This document shows, in pieces, positions 1 to 5,758 of a stretch of 7,483 nucleotides of DNA. The stretch is taken from the NCBI GenBank assembly GCA_900319615.1, contig ONPE01000084.1:1-7483 (forward strand), read 5' to 3'. Numbering within the stretch: position 1 is the stretch's first letter; every line of letters begins with the position of its first letter. The translations under genes were made by a program, and so were the position numbers. This stretch comes from an uncultured Eubacteriales bacterium (lineage in GTDB: Bacteria > Bacillota > Clostridia > Oscillospirales > Acutalibacteraceae). The notes under the pieces were generated by a model that saw nothing but the letters and a program-made list of their open reading frames with translations, was not told the DNA's origin and searched no databases.

Positions 1-1344
1 GTGCAGGATGACGCTGCCGTCCGCGACCTTGTACAGGGTCGGGCGCACGGGGATAGCCGCGTTGAGGTTGAAGGGCTCGGCGTAGCTGTCTATGATCGAG
101 ATGACTTCCTCGCGGGACGCGGCTGTCTTTTCGACTATCTCGGGCAGCTTGTCCGAGAGGATGCGCACCGGCAGACCGCTCTCTTCACCGTAGTAGGAGG
201 TGAACGCCTCGTGAGCCCTGAACACCGCGTTCAGCGACTTCTTTATCGTTTCGATATCGGAGCCTTTGATGACGGCGGCGATATTGAGATTATATACCGT
301 AGAGTTTTCGTTGAGCTTCTGCTCGAGATACATACCGCGTTCGGAGGGGGTCAGGGGATATATCCTTGCCTTTTTGTCCTTCTTCACGCGCTCCTTGCGG
401 CTTGCCTTTTGTATCAGCAAACGCTCGATCATACGCGGCGATTTGCCTGCGAAGATGTCGGCGGTGGAGATCTTGTACAGACCGCATTTCTCGGATACCA
501 TAGCGCACTTGATAGAGTCGCCGCCGAGGGCGAAGAAGTCGTCGTCGATACCTACGTTCTCCACCCCGAGGATATCCTCGAACGCCTTGCAAAGAGCCTT
601 CTGCATATCAGTCTCGGGCGCGATGTATTCGTTTTTGAAGTTGCCTGCTTCGGGAGGGGTCAGGGCGTTTCTGTCGAGCTTTCCGTTTGCGTTCACGGGC
701 AGCTTGTCGAGCTTTACGAAGAACGCCGGGATCATGTAGGGCGGCAGCTTCTGCGCTACGGCGTCCTTAAGCTCGTCGGGATCGACAGAGCCGTCCTCTG
801 TATAGTAAGCGACCAGATATACCTGACCGTACTGGTTTTTGAAGTCCTTGATAGCCGCGTCGTGTATACCGGGAGCGTTCTTGACTATGGTTTCGATCTC
901 GCCGGGCTCTACGCGCTGACCGTTGATCTTGACCATCCAGTCCTTGCGGTTGAGATAGATGATATTGCCGTCGTCGCCTTTTTTTACGATATCGCCGGTT
1001 TTCAGGAGCTTTTCACAGCCGTCCTGCTCCGCAAAGGGATTATCAATAAAGGTCTTTGCGGTCTGCTCGGGCAGCCCGACATAGCCGTCGGCGAATACTC
1101 CGGCAATACACAGCTCGCCCTCGTCGGCTTCGTTGCCGTTTTCATCGAGGATGTGTGTACGCACATTCCCCAAGGGCTTGCCGATGGGGGTGTTGTCATA
1201 GGCTTTATCTATCTTGAATCCAAGCACGGCGCCGGCGGATTCGGTCTGACCGTACATGACATATATTTCAAAGTCCTCGCTGTAGGTGTCGGATACGCGC
1301 TCGCTGCCCGTGTAGACGGTTTTCAGACAGTTGCCCTTCTGCAG
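1..1344 (-). CDS. NRPS fragment 2: rest of A domain, carrier domain, start of condensation domain
   Basis: This open frame continues the synthetase after the break and runs off the left edge. From its beginning it shows GNCLKTVYTGSERV, A5 as YGQTES, A6 as GELCIAG, A7 as LLKTGDI, A8 as KINGQRVEPGEIE and A10 as NANGKLDR with the conserved lysine. A carrier domain follows with DDFFALGGDSIK; the serine that would carry phosphopantetheine is the codon at 514-516. A Lys/Arg-rich linker then leads into a condensation domain beginning YPLTPSERGMYLEQKL (about 319-363). The window ends right at VILH, just where the catalytic HHxxxDG motif is expected, so condensation activity cannot be judged. No ribosome binding site is evident for an independent start. 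The first in-frame ATG is at 1257, inside motif A5, so separate translation would give only a partial A domain. Confidence 0.85.
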   Translation of the reverse strand, partial: MQKGNCLKTVYTGSERVSDTYSEDFEIYVMYGQTESAGAVLGFKIDKAYDNTPIGKPLGNVRTHILDENGNEADEGELCIAGVFADGYVGLPEQTAKTFIDNPFAEQDGCEKLLKTGDIVKKGDDGNIIYLNRKDWMVKINGQRVEPGEIETIVKNAPGIHDAAIKDFKNQYGQVYLVAYYTEDGSVDPDELKDAVAQKLPPYMIPAFFVKLDKLPVNANGKLDRNALTPPEAGNFKNEYIAPETDMQKALCKAFEDILGVENVGIDDDFFALGGDSIKCAMVSEKCGLYKISTADIFAGKSPRMIERLLIQKASRKERVKKDKKARIYPLTPSERGMYLEQKLNENSTVYNLNIAAVIKGSDIETIKKSLNAVFRAHEAFTSYYGEESGLPVRILSDKLPEIVEKTAASREEVISIIDSYAEPFNLNAAIPVRPTLYKVADGSVILH

Positions 1345-1981
1345 CCAGAAGTGCGGGGTCGCGCATGGCTTCAAACGGCATCAGATAGGCGCTGATGCGC
1401 GAACAGAGCGGCGCGAAAACGCCCTGGACCGACGCGACAAAGGTGAACGGTGCGCCCAGAGCGGCGCGGTATCCTGCGGGAGTTTGTGCATAGTCGACAT
1501 AGCGGTTTACCGAGTCGGTGATGCTCGCGTGTGAGTGCAGCACGCCCTTCGGCTTTCCCGTGGAACCCGAGGTGTAGATCAACAGCGACGGATCGCCCGG
1601 CTCGGGGATGACGATATCGCGCAATGGCTCCTCGTTTTCTGTACCGCGCAGGAACTTCGCGTTTATCACAGCCTTAGCGCCGCAGTTATCGCGGATGTAG
1701 GCGAGTCGTTCCTCGGGGTAGTTGGGTGACAACGGAGCGAACGCCGCGCCGACCATCCATACGGCGTACATCGAGGCGATGTATTCCTTGTTGCGGGGCA
1801 GCTCGATGGTCACGAAATCACGGCGCGATACGCCGAGCCGGCTGAGCTTTGCGGCGATCCTGCGCGCGGCGAGATCGAGCTCCCGGAAGGTGTAGCCGGT
1901 GTTTGAAACGCTGTCGTTGATAACAGGGAAGTCAGGGTACTCTCTGACGTTCTGAACGATTCTTTCTATAATCCCGTTCAT
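1268..1981 (-). CDS. NRPS fragment 1: N-terminal part of adenylation domain
   Basis: The fragment from ATG 1981 carries the first half of an AMP-binding (ANL superfamily) adenylation domain, which activates an acid substrate as its adenylate. Visible core motifs are A1-like YTFRELD near residue 30, the A2 region with GAAFAPLSPNYPEERL around residues 80-95, and the A3 phosphate loop YTSGSTGKPKG around residues 136-146. The A4 region follows as FTFVASVQGVF. In the GrsA PheA alignment I made by eye, the Asp at position 235 that holds the substrate amino group is replaced by Val, and Trp239 by Gln. This would fit a substrate without a normal alpha-amino group, or a diverged pocket. Homology ends at about residue 213 (PALLA). 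The last ~25 residues before the stop at 1268 are out of frame and Arg-rich, and do not look like NRPS sequence. Confidence 0.85.
   Translation of the reverse strand: MNGIIERIVQNVREYPDFPVINDSVSNTGYTFRELDLAARRIAAKLSRLGVSRRDFVTIELPRNKEYIASMYAVWMVGAAFAPLSPNYPEERLAYIRDNCGAKAVINAKFLRGTENEEPLRDIVIPEPGDPSLLIYTSGSTGKPKGVLHSHASITDSVNRYVDYAQTPAGYRAALGAPFTFVASVQGVFAPLCSRISAYLMPFEAMRDPALLAAEGQLSENRLHGQRARIRHLQRGL
1333..1351 (-). other. Frameshift/deletion junction in the NRPS adenylation domain
   Basis: Upstream, the frame reads ...DPALLA (Leu codons at 1351 and 1348). Downstream, the frame reads LQKGNCLKT with its Leu codon at 1344. About 97 residues lie between motifs A3 and A5, against roughly 120 in GrsA PheA by my count. 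About 25-30 residues are therefore missing, and the loss is not a multiple of three. The missing stretch would hold the helix and strand before the A5 region, including pocket position 278. A CTG repeat flanks the junction (CTGGCTGCAG on the coding strand), which could have favoured slippage or recombination. Confidence 0.7.
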
Positions 1982-1989
1982 TAATGTCA

Positions 1990-1996
1990 CTCCTTA
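1990..1996 (-). promoter_or_regulatory. Ribosome binding site deciding the NRPS start
   Basis: TAAGGAG on the minus strand ends 8 nt before ATG 1981. It overlaps the alternative GTG start at 1990, which rules out that longer start. Confidence 0.75.
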
Positions 1997-2015
1997 TGGG
2001 CATTTAGTCCATTTA

Positions 2016-2044
2016 ATTATAATACTTTTTCGGGCAATTGTCAC
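2016..2044 (-). promoter_or_regulatory. Sigma-A-type promoter for the NRPS gene
   Basis: On the minus strand the -35 box is GTGACA (2039-2044, 5 of 6 to TTGACA) and the -10 box is TATAAT (2016-2021, perfect), with a 17-nt spacer. It lies about 35 nt upstream of the start codon, so the leader would be short, with no room for a riboswitch. Confidence 0.7.
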
Positions 2045-2354
2045 TAACTTTTTTGAATTATCGGTGTGCAATTTGTATCGGAGTTGTCCCGTTGTCCTTG
2101 AAAGTATTTTTCATCCTTTCTGTTTTCATTTCACAAGCTGCGTGCAGTGTTTTGGTAAGATCAATGCGTATTTGCCGGAGCTCCCGAGTTTAGTATTAAT
2201 CAGGTTTGATAAGAAAGCCCGTAAGAACGCAACGCAGCCCCCGATCGTTTGACCGGGGGCTGAGGTCATCAGCTTGATTTGCGTAGTCGAACAGTAACGC
2301 TTGCTTTTTGTTCTTTATCCTACTCCAAATGAACTTGTCTTTCAATAAACAGGA
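2045..2354. other. Spacer between NRPS promoter and DUF389 gene, no gene seen
   Basis: These 310 nt lie downstream of the DUF389 stop and upstream of the NRPS promoter. The only clear structure is the hairpin at 2235-2262. A 62-codon plus-strand open frame here starts at a GTG without a ribosome binding site and resembles nothing I know. I see no RNA gene. Confidence 0.5.
2235..2262 (-). terminator. GC-rich hairpin, possible terminator of the DUF389 gene
   Basis: A perfect 9-bp inverted repeat, CAGCCCCCG (2235-2243) with CGGGGGCTG (2254-2262), encloses a 10-nt loop. It lies about 90 nt past the DUF389 stop on that gene's strand. Neither side carries a proper run of U, so it is not a textbook intrinsic terminator. 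It could instead stabilise the 3' end or act as a weak bidirectional stop. Confidence 0.45.
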
Positions 2355-3128
2355 TCATTTTCCCTTTATCATGAAGTAGGCGAGGATGATGCTGGGGATC
2401 AGGATGATAAGGGTATTGCGGATCATCTTGAAGCGCAGTTTTTTCCACTCTTTCTCGGTGAGCTGTCGCACCTTCGGCGTTTTCAGAACAACCAGGATCA
2501 CAGCCGAGGCGAGGAAGATGAAATACGCGTTGACGATAAACAGATACGCCGCGCCGCCGAGCATCTTCCAGTTAGCGTTAGCGATGGAATAGCCGCAGGT
2601 GCAGATCGGCGGCATGAGCGCGGTCGCGATAGCAACACCGGGGATGATGCTGTTATACTGCCCCTGCCTTGTCTGACCGATGATGCCTGCGATACCGCCC
2701 GCAGTCGCGATCAGAACGTCAAAGAAGGTCGGGGATGTACGCGCAAGCAGCTCGGGGGTAGCTTCTTTAAGGGGAGAGAGCAGGAAGTAAAGGGTCGAGG
2801 TAGCGAGACTGATGACAATCTGCATGCCGAAGCCCACGGCATGATTTCGCCACAGCTTGAGGTCGTTCGTCACCAGACCGTACGCCATCGCGAGGATGCT
2901 GCCCATCAGCGGCGATATCAGCATCGCGCCGATGATGACGGCGGTGGAGCTGACGTTCAAGCCGACAGAAGCGATCACCATCGCGCAGATCAGCACGCAC
3001 ATATTGGTGCCGGTGATCTTACCGCCCTGCAGCAGACGCTCGCGTATCTCTTCGTGAGAGGCGACGTCGGCTTTCAGAGAAAACATATTCTTAAAAATGG
3101 TTTTCATTTTTTCCGCTTTTGATACCAT
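2355..3128 (-). CDS. DUF389 family integral membrane protein
   Basis: A 257-residue polytopic membrane protein of the DUF389 (TIGR00341-type) family, whose biochemical role is not established. Family signatures are clear: GLNVSSTAVIIGAMLISPLM (residues 56-75), SPTFFDVLIATAGGIAGI (132-149) and IIPGVAIATALMPPICTCGY (161-180). I count about six to seven hydrophobic segments, near residues 42-60, 64-86, 97-118, 136-154, 160-180, 190-215 and 237-254. The N-terminal 35 residues are charged and probably cytoplasmic, and a basic stretch at 219-236 precedes the last helix. Length fits the short form of the family. The ATG at 3128 is well supported by AAGGAG (3136-3141) 7 nt upstream. It is transcribed away from the DUF308/ABC1 kinase operon, from a shared 161-nt divergent spacer. 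That arrangement hints at common regulation, which is inference. Confidence 0.92.
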   Translation of the reverse strand: MVSKAEKMKTIFKNMFSLKADVASHEEIRERLLQGGKITGTNMCVLICAMVIASVGLNVSSTAVIIGAMLISPLMGSILAMAYGLVTNDLKLWRNHAVGFGMQIVISLATSTLYFLLSPLKEATPELLARTSPTFFDVLIATAGGIAGIIGQTRQGQYNSIIPGVAIATALMPPICTCGYSIANANWKMLGGAAYLFIVNAYFIFLASAVILVVLKTPKVRQLTEKEWKKLRFKMIRNTLIILIPSIILAYFMIKGK

Positions 3129-3135
3129 AAAAATG

Positions 3136-3141
3136 CTCCTT
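3136..3141 (-). promoter_or_regulatory. Ribosome binding site of the DUF389 gene
   Basis: AAGGAG on the minus strand lies 7 nt before ATG 3128 and fixes the start. Confidence 0.75.
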
Positions 3142-3158
3142 CAAAAGAAATCGCTCAT

Positions 3159-3187
3159 ATTCTATCACATTTACGGGCGATCCACAA
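3159..3187 (-). promoter_or_regulatory. Candidate promoter of the DUF389 gene
   Basis: On the minus strand TTGTGG (3182-3187) and TAGAAT (3159-3164) are separated by 17 nt, about 30 nt upstream of the start codon. The -10 box is good (5 of 6) and the -35 box is weak (3 of 6). Confidence 0.5.
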
Positions 3188-3213
3188 GAATTATGCAAAA
3201 AACGGCAATATTA

Positions 3214-3242
3214 TTTACTTTTTACTATTGATATGATAAAAT
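3214..3242 (+). promoter_or_regulatory. Candidate promoter of the DUF308-ABC1 kinase operon
   Basis: TTTACT (3214-3219, 4 of 6) and TAAAAT (3237-3242, 5 of 6) with a 17-nt spacer sit about 47 nt before the ATG at 3290. It faces away from the DUF389 promoter, with about 26 nt between the two -35 boxes, so one regulator could touch both. Confidence 0.5.
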
Positions 3243-3275
3243 CAAAGTCAAAGTGATTCGAGATTACAATGTAAC

Positions 3276-3282
3276 GAGGTGG
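3276..3282 (+). promoter_or_regulatory. Ribosome binding site of the DUF308 gene
   Basis: GAGGTGG matches the anti-Shine-Dalgarno over GAGGTG and lies 7 nt before ATG 3290. Confidence 0.65.
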
Positions 3283-3289
3283 TTTTGTT

Positions 3290-3862
3290 ATGCTTTTTGA
3301 ATCATTGGATAAGCTGAAACGCAATTCGATCATGTCGTCGATCCTGCTGATCACTCTCGGCGCGATCATCCTGATCTGCCCCGAGAGGTGGATACCTTCG
3401 CTCATGCTGTTGTTCGGCTATGTGCTGGTAGTGCTGGCGATCGTCATGACGCTGAATTTCTTTTCAGGTAAAAAATCGCTGATGGAATATCTGAAATTTT
3501 CCGGAGCGCTGGTGCTCGGCATAATCGGTATCTGTGTTCTGGTATTCAGAGAAGACGTCCTGCGGGTGCTCGCATGGCTGTTCGGGTTCCTGCTGATCCT
3601 TGACGGCGCACGCACGATGTACCATTCCTTTACCTATGCACGCCGTTCCAAGAGAAAAGGCTGGTGGGTGCTGACGATATTGTCCCTTCTGCTGATCGGT
3701 ACGGGTATCGTTATCTTCGCAAATCCGTGGTGGGGCACTCCCGATCTGCTGATGAAGGTGATCGGCTTTGCAATACTGTTTGCGGCGATAATCAGCGCCA
3801 TACGTCTTATCTGGACTTGGCCGCTGAGAAGCGAGAAAGGAGGCAGCGACGATGGCGAATAA
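3290..3862 (+). CDS. DUF308/HdeD-like membrane protein
   Basis: A 190-residue membrane protein with six predicted helices in three pairs, near residues 13-31, 36-58, 70-87, 90-110, 124-144 and 153-175. This repeated pattern and the length fit the DUF308/HdeD family. HdeD of E. coli is linked to acid resistance; what the Firmicute members do is not known. No signal peptide other than the first helix is seen. A basic loop (ARRSKRKG, 117-124) and a polar, acidic C-terminal tail probably face the cytoplasm. It is the first gene of a two-gene operon. Its last codons contain the ribosome binding site and start codon of the ABC1 kinase gene, and the two frames overlap by 11 nt, so translation of the two is probably coupled. 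The family call rests on topology and general resemblance, not on a catalytic motif. Confidence 0.8.
   Translation: MLFESLDKLKRNSIMSSILLITLGAIILICPERWIPSLMLLFGYVLVVLAIVMTLNFFSGKKSLMEYLKFSGALVLGIIGICVLVFREDVLRVLAWLFGFLLILDGARTMYHSFTYARRSKRKGWWVLTILSLLLIGTGIVIFANPWWGTPDLLMKVIGFAILFAAIISAIRLIWTWPLRSEKGGSDDGE
3836..3843 (+). promoter_or_regulatory. Ribosome binding site inside the DUF308 gene for the ABC1 kinase
   Basis: AAAGGAGG lies 8 nt before ATG 3852, within the coding region of the preceding gene. It settles the kinase start and supports translational coupling. Confidence 0.8.
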
Positions 3863-5582
3863 TGAGAACAACAAGATAGACAAGGATGAGCTGCAGAAGG
3901 AGCTCGACGAGATCAAGACCGATCCTGACAGCGAGACCGAAGAGATGAGCGCCGATCTGAAAGGTCTGCTCAAAAAAGAGATCTCCGATTTTCGTAAGCG
4001 CGAGAAGACCCGCGGCGCCGAGATGCTCAGCATCTTCGCTGCTCACAACTACTACGCCAACGGCTTCACGCCCGTAGAGCTGCGCACGACCCTCGAGGAT
4101 CTCGGCCCTACCTATGTCAAGATCGGACAGATCATGTCCAGCCGTGTCGATCTGCTGCCCGAGGCGTACTGCGAGGAGCTCGAAAAGCTCAGACAGAACG
4201 TAAAGCCCTTTGACAGCGAGGTCGCCAAGGCGATCATCGAGCAGGAGACCGGCAAGAAGATCGACGAGATCTATCAGGAGTTCCGCGACGAGCCCATCGG
4301 CGCAGCGTCTATGGGTCAGGTACACTATGCCGTCTTAAAGGACGGCACCCGCGTCGTCACCAAGGTCATGCGTCCGCTGATCGCGGATATGATGCGCGAG
4401 GACTACAGGATCCTCAAGAAGCTGGCGGGACTTGTAAACGTAGTTTCGGACAGCGACGAGGATGATCAGATGATAGATCTGGTCTCTGTCATCGAAGAGA
4501 TGGAGAAGGTCACCGAGGAAGAGCTCGACTGCCGCATAGAGGCGAACAACACCAAGTTCTTCAAAGAGAATTGTATAGATGATGAAGAAAAGATTACCTG
4601 TCCCACCGTTTATGACGATCTGACGACGTCGCGTATCTTTACGATGTCCTTTGTCGACGGCTACACCGTTTCTCACAAAGACAAGATCATCGAGGACGGC
4701 TACGATCCGCTTGAGATCGGCAAGACCGTCGCGGAGAACTACGTCCACCAGGTGCTCGACGTAGGCTACTTCCATGCCGACCCGCATCAGGGCAACATCA
4801 TGCTCTCAAAGGGCAAGCCCTACTGGATCGACTTCGGCATGATCGGCCATGTCAGCGAGAAGGATATCAACACCATCCAGAGCCTTATCCTTTCTCTACT
4901 CGCCATGGACGCGGAGGGTCTGGTAAACGGCATTATCTCGCTTGGAGCTGCTTCGTCAAAGACCAACCGCGACAAGCTGATCGAGGACGCTCAGACCTTC
5001 CTCAATAAATACGACGGTACAAAGGGCATCAGCGATATTGATATGTCCGAGCTCGTCGACGAGATCACCGAGCTTGCTTCCGATCACCACATCTCGCTGC
5101 CCGGTCAGTTCACCATGCTGGGCAGATCGCTTATCGCGATCGAAGGCGTTCTTGAGCAGCTTTGCCCCGAGCTCGATCTGTTCGAGCTTCTGTCAAACAA
5201 GCTGGTCGAGCGCAACAAAAAGGATTTCGACATCAAAGAGATAGCGGCGAACATAGGCAAGGAGATCCTCGGCACCGGCAGGAAGATCGGCAAGATCCCG
5301 GGCTTCCTCGCAGACTCGCTGGGCGCGATCTCAAAGGGCAAGGCTAAGATCAACATGGAGATCACCGGCTATGAGGAGCCCCTGGAGAGGATCGGCATTT
5401 ATCTGAAGTATGTCGTGCTCTCGCTGATCGCCTGCGTCCTGTTCATCGGCTCGTGTATACTCGCGAGCGTCGATCTGGAGCCGAAAACGGTAAACGGTAT
5501 GCCGCTGATCGCCGTTATAGGTATCATTTTCGCGATAGCTCTGGCGATATACAGCGTCGGTAAGCTGACAAAGAAAAAATAA
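3852..5582 (+). CDS. ABC1/UbiB (AarF) family atypical protein kinase
   Basis: A 576-residue member of the ABC1K/UbiB/AarF family, atypical kinases or ATPases tied in other organisms to isoprenoid-lipid (ubiquinone) metabolism. Residues 1-55 are highly charged. Core motifs follow in order: the family-specific KxGQ (K90-Q93), the Ala-rich loop replacing the P-loop as IGAASMGQVH (149-158), the ATP lysine K171 in VVTKVMRP, the ELD..xEAN motif (E230), the catalytic loop FHADPHQGN (307-315, Asp310) and the metal-binding DFG (327-329). The usual HADPHPGN is HADPHQGN here. The C-terminus has two membrane helices (about 516-539 and 550-570) ending in KKK, as in UbiB-type proteins, so the kinase domain is likely tethered on the cytoplasmic face. 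All key residues are present and activity is expected. The substrate is unknown. In a probable fermentative anaerobe a ubiquinone role is unlikely, and an isoprenoid- or membrane-lipid-related role is inference. The preceding DUF308 gene overlaps it. Confidence 0.93.
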   Translation: MANNENNKIDKDELQKELDEIKTDPDSETEEMSADLKGLLKKEISDFRKREKTRGAEMLSIFAAHNYYANGFTPVELRTTLEDLGPTYVKIGQIMSSRVDLLPEAYCEELEKLRQNVKPFDSEVAKAIIEQETGKKIDEIYQEFRDEPIGAASMGQVHYAVLKDGTRVVTKVMRPLIADMMREDYRILKKLAGLVNVVSDSDEDDQMIDLVSVIEEMEKVTEEELDCRIEANNTKFFKENCIDDEEKITCPTVYDDLTTSRIFTMSFVDGYTVSHKDKIIEDGYDPLEIGKTVAENYVHQVLDVGYFHADPHQGNIMLSKGKPYWIDFGMIGHVSEKDINTIQSLILSLLAMDAEGLVNGIISLGAASSKTNRDKLIEDAQTFLNKYDGTKGISDIDMSELVDEITELASDHHISLPGQFTMLGRSLIAIEGVLEQLCPELDLFELLSNKLVERNKKDFDIKEIAANIGKEILGTGRKIGKIPGFLADSLGAISKGKAKINMEITGYEEPLERIGIYLKYVVLSLIACVLFIGSCILASVDLEPKTVNGMPLIAVIGIIFAIALAIYSVGKLTKKK

Positions 5583-5599
5583 AAGGCTATAATACTGTT

Positions 5600-5693
5600 T
5601 CAAATAAAGCCCTTCAACACCTGCTGCGTTAAATCCCGCATAACTGCGTTGTTGCCCTTGCACGGCACAAGTCTTGTCCTGCGAAACTTTCCG
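5600..5693. repeat. Possible dispersed intergenic repeat
   Basis: This stretch between the ABC1 kinase and DUF1269 genes differs in composition from the AT-rich DNA around it. It carries CTGCGTT twice, 20 nt apart (5624-5630, 5644-5650), a CTTG/CAAG hairpin around ACGG (5659-5673) and the palindrome ACAAGTCTTGT (5668-5678). Its general look reminds me of short dispersed repeats in gut Clostridia, but only one copy is present here, so this is a suggestion from memory rather than something the window proves. No strong terminator follows the kinase gene. Confidence 0.3.
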
Positions 5694-5736
5694 TTGACAT
5701 CTGTTCAAAGCGTTTTAATTGTAAATAGTATAAAAT
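5694..5736 (+). promoter_or_regulatory. Ambiguous promoter region of the DUF1269-like gene
   Basis: A perfect TTGACA (5694-5699) is present but no good -10 box follows at normal spacing. Alternatives are TTCAAA (5704-5709) with TAGTAT (5726-5731) at 16 nt, or the AT-rich TATAAAAT at 5729-5736. A promoter is likely in this spacer, but its exact boxes cannot be fixed. Confidence 0.35.
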
Positions 5737-5746
5737 ATCATTATCC

Positions 5747-5753
5747 GGAGGAG
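5747..5753 (+). promoter_or_regulatory. Ribosome binding site of the DUF1269-like gene
   Basis: GGAGGAG ends 5 nt before ATG 5759 and supports that start. Confidence 0.75.
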
Positions 5754-5758
5754 ATATT

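Larger units (their letters stand above)
1..1981 (-). pseudogene. Nonribosomal peptide synthetase, partial and frame-broken (A-PCP-C start)
   Basis: This is the beginning of an NRPS gene read leftwards off the window edge. Domain order is adenylation (A), peptidyl carrier (PCP), then the start of condensation (C), so it looks like a loading module plus the start of the first elongation module. The ATG at 1981 is preferred: a TAAGGAG ribosome binding site (1990-1996) sits 8 nt before it, while the in-frame GTG at 1990 overlaps that site. The reading frame is lost inside the A domain near 1333-1351. Reading resumes in the next frame and stays open to the left edge with clear NRPS motifs. Because residues are missing as well as the frame, a real deletion or a collapsed assembly is more likely than a single miscalled base. 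If the DNA is correct as given, the gene cannot make a working synthetase. It has its own promoter. The upstream DUF389 gene is on the same strand but 373 nt away, so co-transcription is unclear. Confidence 0.85.

Noticed and set aside
1..1395. 464-codon open frame on the plus strand
   Set aside because: It lies antisense to clear NRPS motifs (A5-A10, carrier serine, condensation start) and has no ribosome binding site or recognisable domain. It is a by-product of GC-rich codon use on the other strand.
2064..2252. 62-codon plus-strand open frame in the spacer
   Set aside because: It starts at a GTG without a ribosome binding site, shows no family resemblance and overlaps a hairpin.
3807..4325. 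172-codon minus-strand open frame
   Set aside because: It is antisense to the start of the ABC1 kinase, whose motifs are unambiguous, and it lacks a ribosome binding site.
5331..5708. 125-codon minus-strand open frame spanning the end of the kinase gene and the spacer
   Set aside because: Half is antisense to the kinase and half lies in repeat-like DNA. The translated part is the kind of spurious peptide such repeats give.
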